Part shown: piece by piece, positions 41,586-50,184 of the stretch | How the letters are laid out: the number at the start of each line of letters is the position of its first letter | How positions within the stretch are numbered: the stretch's first letter is position 1 | Assembly: GCA_002840155.1 (NCBI GenBank) | Contig: PGZH01000011.1 | Span: forward strand, 186,001-250,000 | From: Gammaproteobacteria bacterium HGW-Gammaproteobacteria-13 | GTDB taxonomy: Bacteria; Pseudomonadota; Gammaproteobacteria; Pseudomonadales; Pseudomonadaceae | Direction: 5' to 3' | Length of the DNA: 64,000 nucleotides | Program-made: the position numbers and the translations under genes | Notes under the pieces: generated by a model | Told to the model about the DNA's origin: nothing | The model's input: the letters and a program-made list of their open reading frames with translations, nothing else | Database searches by the model: none

Positions 41586-42356
41586 ATGGTCTTTCAACAG
41601 CAAGTCGCATTGATCAGCGGCGCGGGCAGTGAATCGGGTATCGGCCTGGCCATCGCCCGCCGTCTGGGTCGTGCCGGGGCGCGGGTGCTGCTGACTGCCA
41701 GCAGTGCGCGGGTCGAGCAACGTGTCGCCGAGTTGTGCGCTGAAGGTATTCAAGCACGTGGCCGCGCCGCTGACCTGACCGATGAGCAGCAGGTCGCTGA
41801 ATTGCTCGACTGGGCGCAGGCGCAGTGGGGGCAGATCGATATTCTGGTGAACAACGCCGGCATGGCCATGCAAGGCAGCCCCGAACCGTTTGCCGAGTTG
41901 GCGGACATAGACCTGGCGACCTGGAACCTGTCCATCGCGCGCAACCTAGGCACTGCTTTTCTGCTCACCCGTGCGGTGCTGCCGGGCATGCGTGCGCGCG
42001 GCTACGGGCGCATCGTCAATATCAGCTCGACCACCGGCACCCGTGGCAGCAACCCTGGTGAGGCGGCCTACAGCGCGGCCAAGGCTGGCATGCTCGGCCT
42101 GTCCATGGGGTTGGCGCTGGAAGTGGCCAAGCAGGGCATTACGGTTAACAGCGTGGCGCCGGGTTGGATTGCCACCGGCTCCAGCACCGACGAAGAACGC
42201 CATGCCGCCGAGTACACCCCGCTGGGTCGCGCCGGTCGGCCTGACGAAGTGGCAGCGGCGGTAGCCTTCCTTGCCTCGCCGGAGGCCAGCTACATCACCG
42301 GTGAAGTGCTGGTGGTGGATGGCGGTAACTGCCTGGTCGAGAACAAGGCGCCGTGA
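41586..42356 (+). CDS. Short-chain dehydrogenase/reductase
   Basis: 256 aa from 41586 (AGGA upstream); ATG 41577 is an alternative, and the longer frame back to 41274 runs into the aminotransferase. Rossmann motif SGAGSESGIGLAIA, NNAG at ~85, Ser in VNISSTTG and catalytic YSAAK. The C-terminal ITGEVLVVDGG is typical of FabG-like SDRs. It oxidises or reduces an alcohol/carbonyl with NAD(P). Divergent to the aminotransferase and followed by gntR, so likely part of the same pathway. Confidence 0.9.
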   Translation: MVFQQQVALISGAGSESGIGLAIARRLGRAGARVLLTASSARVEQRVAELCAEGIQARGRAADLTDEQQVAELLDWAQAQWGQIDILVNNAGMAMQGSPEPFAELADIDLATWNLSIARNLGTAFLLTRAVLPGMRARGYGRIVNISSTTGTRGSNPGEAAYSAAKAGMLGLSMGLALEVAKQGITVNSVAPGWIATGSSTDEERHAAEYTPLGRAGRPDEVAAAVAFLASPEASYITGEVLVVDGGNCLVENKAP

Positions 42357-42413
42357 ACCAGTAGAATTCTTGCCGCCGCTCAATTGCTGCGCTCTTCGTT
42401 AGAAGGAATACCC

Positions 42414-42476
42414 ATGCGTAACTGCTCGCTGACACTTGCCCAACTCCCTGCACCGCCGGCACAAGGATGCTGCTGA
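42414..42476 (+). CDS. Possible 20-codon Cys-containing leader ORF before gntR
   Basis: ATG with AGAAGGA 7 bases upstream. The peptide reads MRNCSLTLAQLPAPPAQGCC then TGA, three bases before the gntR ATG. It has three cysteines, two at the C terminus. A good ribosome-binding site and tight spacing suggest it is translated and coupled to gntR. It matches no family I know. Confidence 0.45.
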   Translation: MRNCSLTLAQLPAPPAQGCC

Positions 42477-42479
42477 ACC

Positions 42480-43133
42480 ATGGCCGATAACCTGCAAGAT
42501 CAACTCTACCAACGTATTCGTGAAGGCCTGCTGGCTGGGCGTTTCCAGCCCGGTGAGCGCTTGAAAATTCGTGACCTGGCCGCCGAGTGGGGCACCAGTC
42601 CGATGCCGGTACGCGCCGCCCTGCAGCGCCTGGTGGCCGAGGGCGCGCTGGAAGGCGAGCCGCAGCGCTCGGTGCGCGTACCGCCGATGACCCGTGAGCG
42701 TTACCAGAATATCTTTCAGGTGCGCTTGGGCCTCGAAGGCCTCGCCGTAGAGCTGGCCACCCCGCGCCTGACCCCGGCCGATCTGGCTGAGTTGCGCGAT
42801 TGCGTGGTGCGGATGGATCAGGCCATCGAGCAGCGGCAGATCCAGGCCTATCTGGACGCCAACAGCCAGTTCCACCTGCACCTCTACAGCGCCTGCGGTA
42901 ATCCGGTGTTGCTGCGCTCAATCGAATCGCTGTGGTTGCAGGTTGGGCCGTTTTTCAACCGATTGTTCACCGGCGCCGATCTGTCACTGCGCCTCAATGA
43001 CTTCCACGAGGAAGCCTTTGCCGCCATCGAAGCCGGTGACGCCAAGGCTGCGCGCCAGGCCATGGAACAGGACCTGACCTACTTCGCGCGCTTCCTGCTC
43101 AACCTGCTCGACCTGGAACCGGCTCAGCGCTGA
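42480..43133 (+). CDS. GntR family regulator, FadR/FCD type
   Basis: 217 aa. The winged HTH is at residues 5-70 (LLAGRFQPGERLKIRDLAAEWGTSPMPVRAALQRLVAEG) and the FCD effector domain at ~78-205 with the metal-binding Asp/His set (D in VRMDQ, HLHLY, and H in DFHEEAFAAIEAGD). It probably represses the divergent aminotransferase/SDR promoters through the paired TGTGATCACA sites until an amine-derived acid binds. Confidence 0.9.
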   Translation: MADNLQDQLYQRIREGLLAGRFQPGERLKIRDLAAEWGTSPMPVRAALQRLVAEGALEGEPQRSVRVPPMTRERYQNIFQVRLGLEGLAVELATPRLTPADLAELRDCVVRMDQAIEQRQIQAYLDANSQFHLHLYSACGNPVLLRSIESLWLQVGPFFNRLFTGADLSLRLNDFHEEAFAAIEAGDAKAARQAMEQDLTYFARFLLNLLDLEPAQR

Positions 43134-43202
43134 GCGGCTGGCAGCGCGATAGCCGACAACTACACTGATGCGATTCTGAGACGACAGTACAAGGGTTCTT
43201 CA

Positions 43203-44807
43203 ATGCTGGATTACGGCAGTAAACGCATTCTGATCGTCGATGACTTCACCGACTTTCGCAGCTCGCTGAAAGCCATGCTGCGCGATATGGGCGCGCGCGA
43301 TGTGGACACCGCCGACCGCGGCGAAGAAGCCCTGAGCATGTGCCGCAACAAGCGCTACGACATCATCCTGCATGACTACAACCTGGGCGGCGGCAAGAAT
43401 GGTCAGCAGGTGCTGGAAGAGCTGATCGCCGGCAAGCTGATCAGCCACCAGTGCATCTTCGTTATGGTCACCGCCGAAAGCAGCCAGGCCATGGTGCTCA
43501 GCGCCCTCGAACACGAGCCGGATGCCTACCTGACCAAACCCTTTAACCGCGCCAGCCTCGATCAGCGCCTGGACAAGCTGGTGGAGCGTAAGAGCGCGCT
43601 CAAGGGCATTCTCCAGGGCCTCGACAAACAGGACCCGGCCGCCGTGCTGGATGCCTGCAAAACCCTCAGCCAGCAGGACAAACGCTATCTGCCGCTGTGC
43701 CAGCGCTACCAGGCCACGGCGCTGCGCGAGTTGGGCCGCCTGGATGAGCTGGAGCAGCTGCTCAATGGTGTGCTGGCCGAGCGGCCGTTGCCCTGGGCGC
43801 AGGTGGCCCTGGCCGGCTTGATGCACAAACGCGGCGAGTTGAGCCGCGCGCAAAGCCTGTACGAGCAGGGTTTGCAGCTGTTCCCGATGATGCCGGCGCT
43901 GTACGACGGCCTGGCCGCCGTGCTGCTGGCTCAGGGCGAGAGCCAACGCGCTCAGCAGGCCCTGGAAGATGCTGTCAAATTGGCCCCGCTGGCGATTCGC
44001 CGGCAGATGCAGCTGGGCAAGCTGGCGCTGGATAACCAGGACTTTGACAGCGCCGGCAAGGCTTATCGGCAGGCCATGGAGCAGGGCCGTACCTCCAAGT
44101 TCAAAAGCCCGGAGAACTACCTCGGACTGGCCCAGGCGATCACCGCCCAGGCCGGCGACGGCACGCTCGACAAGCGCCTGCAGATCGAAGTCAGCCAGGC
44201 TCTCGGTGAGCTGGACAAGACCTACGCCAATGACCCCAACGTGCAGGTGCGTTCACGCCTGGCCCTGGCCAGTAGCCTGAATAAATCCGGCGAACCCAAG
44301 CGCGCCGCACAACTGGCCGCTGAAGCCGCTGCGGCGATGGAAAAACTGCCGCAGCTGTTTGCCGCCGATACCGCCCTCAGCGTCGCTAGTCAGCTGCGCG
44401 CGCTAGGCCAGACGGCAGCCAGTGATGCGCTGCTGAAAAGCTGTGTCGAGGTCTACGGCGACGATCCGCAGGTGATGCAGGGCGTCGCTCGGCAGACCGA
44501 CAACGCCGAGATTCTCTCCGGCGGCAAAGAGGCCGTGGAACTCAACCGCCAGGGCGTACGCTGCTACCAGCAAAAGCAGTACGACGAGGCGCTCCGGCTA
44601 TTCCGTCAGGCCTTTGCTTTGCAGCCGAAGAACATCAGCATCGCCCTTAATACCGCGCAATCGCTGCTGCAATCGGCGGGTGGCGAAATGTCGCCGGCTC
44701 TACTGGAAGAATGCCAGCGCTGTCTGGAGGTGGTCAGCCAGATGCCCGAGACCGATGCCCGGCATGCGCGCTACCTGCAGCTGCAGCGGCGGGCATCCGG
44801 CCAATGA
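43203..44807 (+). CDS. Response regulator with TPR region
   Basis: 534 aa. CheY-like receiver at ~8-125 (ILIVDDFTDF; phospho-Asp in IILHDYNLGGG; Lys in LTKPFN), then ~400 residues of TPR-like helices (ERPLPWAQVALAGLMHKRGELSRAQSLYEQGLQLFP, NRQGVRCYQQKQYDEALRLFRQAFALQPKN). There is no DNA-binding or enzymatic output, so signalling is probably by protein contact. The stop overlaps the kinase ATG (ATGA); the kinase is the probable phosphodonor. Confidence 0.88.
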   Translation: MLDYGSKRILIVDDFTDFRSSLKAMLRDMGARDVDTADRGEEALSMCRNKRYDIILHDYNLGGGKNGQQVLEELIAGKLISHQCIFVMVTAESSQAMVLSALEHEPDAYLTKPFNRASLDQRLDKLVERKSALKGILQGLDKQDPAAVLDACKTLSQQDKRYLPLCQRYQATALRELGRLDELEQLLNGVLAERPLPWAQVALAGLMHKRGELSRAQSLYEQGLQLFPMMPALYDGLAAVLLAQGESQRAQQALEDAVKLAPLAIRRQMQLGKLALDNQDFDSAGKAYRQAMEQGRTSKFKSPENYLGLAQAITAQAGDGTLDKRLQIEVSQALGELDKTYANDPNVQVRSRLALASSLNKSGEPKRAAQLAAEAAAAMEKLPQLFAADTALSVASQLRALGQTAASDALLKSCVEVYGDDPQVMQGVARQTDNAEILSGGKEAVELNRQGVRCYQQKQYDEALRLFRQAFALQPKNISIALNTAQSLLQSAGGEMSPALLEECQRCLEVVSQMPETDARHARYLQLQRRASGQ

Positions 44808-45496
44808 GTGATTCCCCCGGCGGGCTGGATTTTTCCACGGTGATCGCCTCCACCGTGCACGACATGAAAAACTCCCTGGCTATGCTTACCCGCGCCCATG
44901 CGCAGTGGCAGGCGCAGCTGCCGCCGGAGCAGCAACAGGCCAGCGAGCAGGGCGTGATCGAGTACGAGTTCGCCCGCCTCAACGGCATGCTGGTGCAGCT
45001 GCTCGGCCTGTATAAGCTCGGCGTCAACCAGCTGCCCATGCGCCCCGGCTATCACGAGGTCGAGGATTTTCTTCAGGCGCAGCTGGCGCGGCATTTTGAA
45101 GTGCTGCAAAGCCGACAGATCAGCGCGCGATGTGAGGTGGAAAGCTTCGATCTGATGGGCTTCTTCGATGAAGAACTGCTTGGCTCGGTGGTCGCCAATA
45201 TCGTCACCAACTCCATCCGCTACGCCCACAGCGCTCTGCTGATTCGGGCTTGGGAGGAAGGCGGCAAACTGGTGCTGGCGATCTGCGACGACGGCCAGGG
45301 CTACCCGCAGGAGATGCTCAGCCAGCAATCCAACTACGTGCTTGGCCTCAAGCACAGCACCGGCAGCACCGGCCTGGGCCTGTACTTCGCTGGGCGCATC
45401 GCCGAACTGCACGAACGCAATGGCGTGCGCGGCCATATCGAACTGGCCAACGGCGCGCCGCTGGGTGGCGGGGTGTTTCGGATTTATCTGCCCTGA
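44804..45496 (+). CDS. Soluble histidine kinase paired with the REC-TPR protein
   Basis: 230 aa with no membrane segment. The phospho-acceptor helix is IASTVHDMKNSLAML (HDMKN). The ATPase domain shows VVANIVTNSIRYA (N box), CDDGQGYP (G1) and GSTGLGLYFAGRIAELH (G2). The N-terminal input domain is lacking, so activity probably depends on a partner such as the coupled REC-TPR protein. The start is fixed by the four-base overlap. Confidence 0.88.
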   Translation: MSDSPGGLDFSTVIASTVHDMKNSLAMLTRAHAQWQAQLPPEQQQASEQGVIEYEFARLNGMLVQLLGLYKLGVNQLPMRPGYHEVEDFLQAQLARHFEVLQSRQISARCEVESFDLMGFFDEELLGSVVANIVTNSIRYAHSALLIRAWEEGGKLVLAICDDGQGYPQEMLSQQSNYVLGLKHSTGSTGLGLYFAGRIAELHERNGVRGHIELANGAPLGGGVFRIYLP

Positions 45497-45502
45497 AGCG
45501 AC

Positions 45503-45539
45503 TGCGGCCCTGCGGTGTGCATAACGCCGCAGGGCCGCA
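45503..45539. terminator. Strong hairpin between convergent genes
   Basis: Perfect 13-bp stem TGCGGCCCTGCGG / CCGCAGGGCCGCA with an 11-nt loop; no clear T tract on either side. It lies between the kinase and the SMI1/KNR4 gene. Confidence 0.5.
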
Positions 45540-45559
45540 CGTACGGCCGTAAAAAACGC

Positions 45560-45970
45560 TTAGCTTTCCAGCCAGACGTCACGCACCCAATGCCAGACCG
45601 ACTCCCAGGTTTCGTCTTCGTTGATTTCGCCGGTTTCCGCTTCCCAGAGCAGCACGGTGCCGTCTTCTTCCACCACGTAGTAGTTGCCGTGGTCTTCGCA
45701 CAGCGGCACGAATTCGCGCGGCACGCCCAGGGACCAAGCGGTAGCGGCGACTTCCGGCAGGTAGGTGTGCGATTGCGGGTCGCTGGCGGTCACCGGCTCC
45801 AGGCGGCCGTAAACCACATCGCTGACCTGCAGCAGGTACTCGCGCAGGGCGAAGGGCAGGTGGATGAGGATCTGCTCCTGAATCTCCACCAGGGTTTCTT
45901 CTTCCGGCAATTCCAGCGGGACGGGCACCGGCTCGTTGAGTTCGCGCAACTGTTCGATGACTTCTTCCAC
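45560..45970 (-). CDS. SMI1/KNR4 family protein
   Basis: 136 aa and very acidic. SMI1/KNR4 features: LPFALREYLLQVSDVVYGRLEPV and PLCEDHGNYYVVEEDGTVLLWEAETGE. The family includes immunity proteins of contact-dependent toxins and general adaptors. No toxin gene lies next to it, so it is probably a stand-alone housekeeping member. Confidence 0.85.
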   Translation of the reverse strand: MEEVIEQLRELNEPVPVPLELPEEETLVEIQEQILIHLPFALREYLLQVSDVVYGRLEPVTASDPQSHTYLPEVAATAWSLGVPREFVPLCEDHGNYYVVEEDGTVLLWEAETGEINEDETWESVWHWVRDVWLES

Positions 45971-46104
45971 GGTGTTTGCCTCATTTATTACGGGGTATAC
46001 GGGAGCGTCTTATACCCTAGACGGGTCTAAGCAAAAAGCTGGCACAGTGCTATTGTGCAGATGAACAGTGCGTCAATTTTTGAACGTCATAAATTGGTCG
46101 GGTC

Positions 46105-46698
46105 ATGAAAAGTCAAACGCAAGAGTCCGAAGACGGTGCACTCAGCGAGGAAGAGCGGTTACAGCTGCTGACCACCGCTGGCAAGCGCAACCGCCTGTTT
46201 ATCCTGGCGCTGGCCGGGGTGTTGGGTAGCCTGATGCTGGTTTCGGTCGGGCTGAATATCCACAGCGCGTTCAGTGCCGGCGACGAGCCGCGTATTCAGG
46301 CGCTGGAACAGCAGATCCTGCGGCTTGAGCAGCAACTGGCGGTGCAGCAGACCGCGCTGAGCAACCAGGAAGAACTGCTGGCCAGTCAGCAGGCATCGCA
46401 GCTGACGGGAATGTTCGAGCGCGTGGAGAACCCGGACAGCATCGCTGAAGTGAGCAAGGTGTTGCAGGCCCAGGAGCGCGATTATCAGCAGGTGATGCAG
46501 GGCCTGAAGGCCGGTATGCGTGACCTGGCCAATATGCTGCCGGGCTCGCGCAGCTGGCTGGCGCATTACGAGGAGGCGATTGATCGCGCTCAGCTCAACA
46601 GCCGCAAACGCAGCGAAGATATTCAGGCCTGGAGCGACAAGGCCCAGCAGCCTGCCCCGGCGGCCAAGCCGCCGGGTACCAGCGTCGATCCGGGCTAG
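46105..46698 (+). CDS. Membrane-anchored coiled-coil protein, unknown
   Basis: 197 aa. An acidic N terminus is followed by a membrane segment at ~28-50 (LFILALAGVLGSLMLVSVGLNI) and a long Gln/Leu coiled coil (IQALEQQILRLEQQLAVQQTALSNQEELL), then a helical domain and a Pro/Ala-rich tail. Type II topology is likely. Function unknown. It converges with the VOC gene. Confidence 0.72.
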   Translation: MKSQTQESEDGALSEEERLQLLTTAGKRNRLFILALAGVLGSLMLVSVGLNIHSAFSAGDEPRIQALEQQILRLEQQLAVQQTALSNQEELLASQQASQLTGMFERVENPDSIAEVSKVLQAQERDYQQVMQGLKAGMRDLANMLPGSRSWLAHYEEAIDRAQLNSRKRSEDIQAWSDKAQQPAPAAKPPGTSVDPG

Positions 46699-46701
46699 TT
46701 C

Positions 46702-47070
46702 TTAACCCATTTGGTAGAAGGCCAGCTTATTGCCATCCAGATCGCGGAAATAGGCGCCGTAGAAGCCCGGTATGCGCTCGCCGGGTGCGCCTTCACAGCT
46801 TGCCCCCAGTTCGATGGCCTTGGCGTAGAGCTTGTCCACACCTTCGCGTGAGCCGCCGGGCAGGGCGATCATCTGGCCGTTGCCTGGGGTAGGCGCTTGC
46901 TTGTCATAGGGCAGGCAGACGGCAAACATCGGCTGACCTTTGGCGATGCCGTAGAAGGCGATGCGGCCTAAATCCATGACCACTCTTGCACCCATTTCAG
47001 CCAGCAATGGGGTGTAGAACGCCTTGGCCTTTTCCATATCAGTGGTGCCAACCGTGGTGTATCCGATCAT
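46702..47070 (-). CDS. VOC (glyoxalase-like) family protein
   Basis: 122 aa, single VOC domain: IGYTTVGTTDMEKAKAFYTPLL at the start, RIAFYGIAKGQPMFAV and FRDLDGNKLAFY at the end. The usual metal-binding His at strand 1 is replaced by Thr, so glyoxalase I activity is unlikely. Substrate unknown. Confidence 0.88.
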   Translation of the reverse strand: MIGYTTVGTTDMEKAKAFYTPLLAEMGARVVMDLGRIAFYGIAKGQPMFAVCLPYDKQAPTPGNGQMIALPGGSREGVDKLYAKAIELGASCEGAPGERIPGFYGAYFRDLDGNKLAFYQMG

Positions 47071-47204
47071 TGCTCAGTCCTCGTGGTGGGTGCGCCAGGG
47101 TGCAGATTGCACCTTGAGTGGACCGCGCGCCAGCCCATGCGTTTGCTGAATGATGGACAAAGAAAACCCGGGGCTTGCCCGGGTTTGCTTTATTGCCGCA
47201 GGTA

Positions 47205-48050
47205 TTAACCGTTCTGGCGGATACCGGCCACCAGCCACGGCTGGTTGTCACCGACGGCACGCTCCAGGCGCCAGCTTTCGCTGAACACTTCGCCTTGGTC
47301 GAAGCGCGAAGTCTTGGCCACGCCGGTAAAGGTCAGGGTAGCGACAGTCTTGTCGCTGAGGTCATCGACGCCATCGAGCTGCACATCGAGGTTGTCGACG
47401 TAGGTGGACTGGAAGCCATCACCCAGATCGGCACGCTCGCGGCTGAGGAATTCCAGCAGCTGCGGGGTGACGAACTCGCCGATCTTGTCCATCTCGTTGG
47501 CATCCCAGTGCTGCTGCAGGCTGAGGAAGTGCTCGCGACCGGCGTTGATAAAGCTCTGCTCGTTGAACCAGGCTGGGGCGTTGATCACCGGCTTGATCGC
47601 GGCTGCAGCGCTGCTGCCACCGAAGATCGAGGCTGGAGCCGCTGGCATTTCACGCTGCATCGGCGCGCCATTGGCAGTCGCCGGGCTGGCTTGCTGACGA
47701 CGGGCGGCGAGGAAGCGGAACAGCAGGAAGGCGATCAGGCCGAAGATCAGCATGTCCATGATCTGCAGGCCTTCGAAGCCGTCACCCATAAACATCGAGG
47801 CCAGCAGACCACCTGCAGCCAGACCGGCCAATGGGCCCAACCAGCGCGAGGCGCCGCTGGCTGCAGCGGGTTGACGACCAGCGGCAGCCGGTGCGGCGGA
47901 TTGCTGGGCCGGTGCCTGGCGGGCCTGGTGGCTTGGCGCGGAACCGAAGGATTTGCCGCCGCCCAGACGTTTGGCTTCGGCGTCGAAACTCATGGTGGTC
48001 AGTCCCAGGCTGAGGAACATGGCCAGGGCGATGCTAAGGAAACGCTGCAT
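47205..48050 (-). CDS. Tim44-like domain protein
   Basis: 281 aa from the ATG at 48050, where a signal-like segment begins (RFLSIALAMFLSLGLTTMSFDAEA); the upstream 17 codons are not used. Then comes a low-complexity Ala/Gln/Ser stretch (HQARQAPAQQSAAPAAAG), two hydrophobic segments (WLGPLAGLAAGGLLASMF, MDMLIFGLIAFLLFRFLA) and a Tim44-like domain from ~155 to the end. Common in pseudomonads, possibly an envelope quality-control factor; the role is unproven. Confidence 0.85.
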   Translation of the reverse strand: MQRFLSIALAMFLSLGLTTMSFDAEAKRLGGGKSFGSAPSHQARQAPAQQSAAPAAAGRQPAAASGASRWLGPLAGLAAGGLLASMFMGDGFEGLQIMDMLIFGLIAFLLFRFLAARRQQASPATANGAPMQREMPAAPASIFGGSSAAAAIKPVINAPAWFNEQSFINAGREHFLSLQQHWDANEMDKIGEFVTPQLLEFLSRERADLGDGFQSTYVDNLDVQLDGVDDLSDKTVATLTFTGVAKTSRFDQGEVFSESWRLERAVGDNQPWLVAGIRQNG

Positions 48051-48164
48051 GGTTAGCTGTCTCTTGGTGATTGGATCTACGCGCGGCATCTTGCCCGCCA
48101 TGATCGCCGCTGGCTAGGCCTAGAATGTTTCCGGCTTTTGCCCGTGCGTTATGCGCATGGCTGC

Positions 48165-48203
48165 CGTAGGTTGGGTTGAGGCGCGCAGCGACGAAGCCCA
48201 ACG
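48165..48203. repeat. Half copy of the GTAGGTTGG...CCCAAC repeat
   Basis: Shares GCGCAGCGACGAAGCCCAAC with 12135-12214. The rest of 48102-48252 shows no gene. Confidence 0.45.
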
Positions 48204-48252
48204 GGGCGATAACAGGCTTACCAGTGAAGTCAGGCCGGACATCGCTGATGGG

Positions 48253-48831
48253 TTAGCGACGCAGTAGCACCAGCAGTGGCCCGCAGCGTAACTGTCTGCG
48301 TAGCAGGGCGCGGAAGTCGGCGGGGTCTTCCTCGGGGTGGCGCAGCCAGTGGATAAAGCAGCGCAGGTACACACCGGTCAGCAGGCTTTCCTCGGCGATA
48401 CGGCACAGGTGCAGGGTTTCCCGCTGCGCCGCTTCACGCCACCACTGCACGGTGCGGCTGATGCGCAGCAGGCCGCCAATCTGCAGATGGATATGCCCCG
48501 GTTCGAGTTTGTACAGCAGCATCTGCTCGCTGACTGCGCGGTGCGCGGCCAGGCTGTCGAGCCAGGCGATCAGCAGCTCCTCCAGGCGTTTGGCCGGCTC
48601 CAGCGTCAACAGGTCGGCGGCAGTGCCGCGGGCCAGCAGCGCTTGGTCGGCGCGGTCGAACCAGGCTTCGACCAGTTGATCCTTCTCGCGGTAATGCGCG
48701 GCGATAGCATCCAGGCCCACGCCCAGGTCGGCGGCTACATCGAACAGATGCAGGCGCTCCCAGCCGCAGACATTGGCCAGTTGCAGGGCGCTATCGAGTA
48801 TCTGTGACGCGGAGACAGTTGCGCGTTTCAT
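48253..48831 (-). CDS. TetR family regulator
   Basis: 192 aa from the ATG at 48831 (GAGGTGA upstream). HTH at residues ~8-50: ASQILDSALQLANVCGWERLHLFDVAADLGVGLDAIAAHYREKDQLV. The C-terminal ligand domain is unremarkable (Leu/Arg-rich tail). No divergent target is obvious; the REP at 48901 separates it from the next gene. Confidence 0.83.
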   Translation of the reverse strand: MKRATVSASQILDSALQLANVCGWERLHLFDVAADLGVGLDAIAAHYREKDQLVEAWFDRADQALLARGTAADLLTLEPAKRLEELLIAWLDSLAAHRAVSEQMLLYKLEPGHIHLQIGGLLRISRTVQWWREAAQRETLHLCRIAEESLLTGVYLRCFIHWLRHPEEDPADFRALLRRQLRCGPLLVLLRR

Positions 48832-48900
48832 CGGCTCACCTCGCCAAGCAGTATGGGCGGCGAGCGCGGCAGGGCCGGCCTGAAACGACAAACGGAACCC

Positions 48901-48977
48901 GTAGGATGGGTTAGCCGCGCAGCGGCGTAACCCATCAATGCGATCTGATGGGTATCGCTGCGCTCAACCCATCCTAC
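48901..48977. repeat. REP-like palindrome, GTAGGATGGGTTAGC type (short copy)
   Basis: A 77-bp relative of 9399-9495 with the same arms and a shorter centre. Confidence 0.7.
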
Positions 48978-48986
48978 GGCTGTGGC

Positions 48987-50075
48987 TCAGCGCCAGTTGT
49001 ACAACTCTTTCTCCGACAGCTGGTGCATCTGGCTGACCTGGGCCTGGAAGGCCTGCATCGAAGCCCAGATACGGCCGTTCAGCTCGCTTTGCGCGGCCAG
49101 TTCGCCGAGCACCACGGCGGACTCGCGCTGCATGGCGGCGAGCACGTCGTCGGGGAAGCGCTTGAGCAGGGTGCCTTGCTGCTTCAGCTCATCCAGCGCC
49201 ATGGCGTTGTGGTAGACGTAGTCGTCGAGCATGTCCTGGCTGGCAGCGCGGGCGGCTTCCGTGAGGATTGCCTGCAAGTCGGCCGGCAGGCTGTCGAGGG
49301 CCTTCTGGTTGATCAGCAGCTCCAGCACCGCCTGGGGCTCCTGCCAGCCGGGGTAGTAGTAGAACTTGGCCGCCTTGTGCAGACCGAAAGCCAGGTCGTT
49401 GTAAGGGCTGACCCAGTCGGTGGCGTCGATGGCGTTGCTCTGCAGCGAGGTGAACACTTCGCCGCCGGGCAGGTTGACGGTGGTCGCGCCGAGTTTGCTC
49501 AGCACTTCGCCACCCAGGCCCGGCATGCGGATCTTCAGGCCCTTGAGGTCATCCAGTGAGTTGATTTCCTTGTTGTACCAGCCGCCCATCTGCATGCCGG
49601 TGTTGCCCACCACCATGGGTTTTACCCCATAGGGGGCATAGGCTTCGTCCCACAGCGCCTGCCCGCCGCCCTTGCTCAGCCAGGCATTCATTTCGCTGGT
49701 GGACAGGCCGAACGGCACGGCGGTGAAGAACTGCGCCGCCGGCACCTTGCCCTTCCAGTAATAGGCCGCGCCGTGGCCCAGTTCGGCGGTGCCACGCGAC
49801 ACGGCGTCGAACACCTCCAGCGGCGGCACCAGTTCGCCACCGGCATACACCTTGATGGTCAGGCGGCCGTTGCTCATGACCTTGACCCGCTCAGCCAGGC
49901 GCTCAGCGGCAGTGCCCAGGCCGGGGTAGTTTTTCGGCCAGGCGGTGACCATCTTCCACTGGAACGTCTGCTCCGGCTCAGCGGTGGCTTGCGGCGATGC
50001 AGGTTCTTCCTTGCAACCGGCCAGGCCGAGAGCGGCGAGCAGTGCAGCAGCGGTGAAGAGGTGACGGCGGTTCAT
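48987..50075 (-). CDS. TRAP transporter substrate-binding lipoprotein (DctP/TakP family), orphan
   Basis: 362 aa from the ATG at 50075 (AAGGAAG upstream). Lipobox LGLAGC gives a lipid-anchored protein. TakP-like features: WPKNYPGLGTAAERLAERV, GAAYYWKGKVPAAQFF, GLKIRMPGLGGEVLSKLGA and ATDWVSPYNDLA. Homologues bind 2-oxo or other mono-acids and deliver them to a DctQM permease. No such permease is in the window, so it may share a distant one. Confidence 0.88.
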   Translation of the reverse strand: MNRRHLFTAAALLAALGLAGCKEEPASPQATAEPEQTFQWKMVTAWPKNYPGLGTAAERLAERVKVMSNGRLTIKVYAGGELVPPLEVFDAVSRGTAELGHGAAYYWKGKVPAAQFFTAVPFGLSTSEMNAWLSKGGGQALWDEAYAPYGVKPMVVGNTGMQMGGWYNKEINSLDDLKGLKIRMPGLGGEVLSKLGATTVNLPGGEVFTSLQSNAIDATDWVSPYNDLAFGLHKAAKFYYYPGWQEPQAVLELLINQKALDSLPADLQAILTEAARAASQDMLDDYVYHNAMALDELKQQGTLLKRFPDDVLAAMQRESAVVLGELAAQSELNGRIWASMQAFQAQVSQMHQLSEKELYNWR

Positions 50076-50107
50076 CGTGGCTTCCTTGTGGTCTGAAGGT
50101 TGATCCC

Positions 50108-50175
50108 GTAGCCCGGATGCAACCCGGGACAATCCTTGAGCCTGCCCCGGATTGCGCTGCGCTTATCCGGGCTAC
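50108..50175. repeat. REP-like palindrome, GTAGCCCGGATGC/GATAAGC hybrid
   Basis: A 68-bp palindrome; the left arm follows the GATGCAA type, the right arm the GCGCTTATCC type. It lies between the TRAP lipoprotein and uvrD. Confidence 0.65.
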
Positions 50176-50184
50176 GGTTTGCTG

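Noticed and set aside
46010-46080. Sigma-54-like TGGCACAGTGCTATTG before the coiled-coil gene
   Set aside because: GG is not followed by GC at 10-base spacing.
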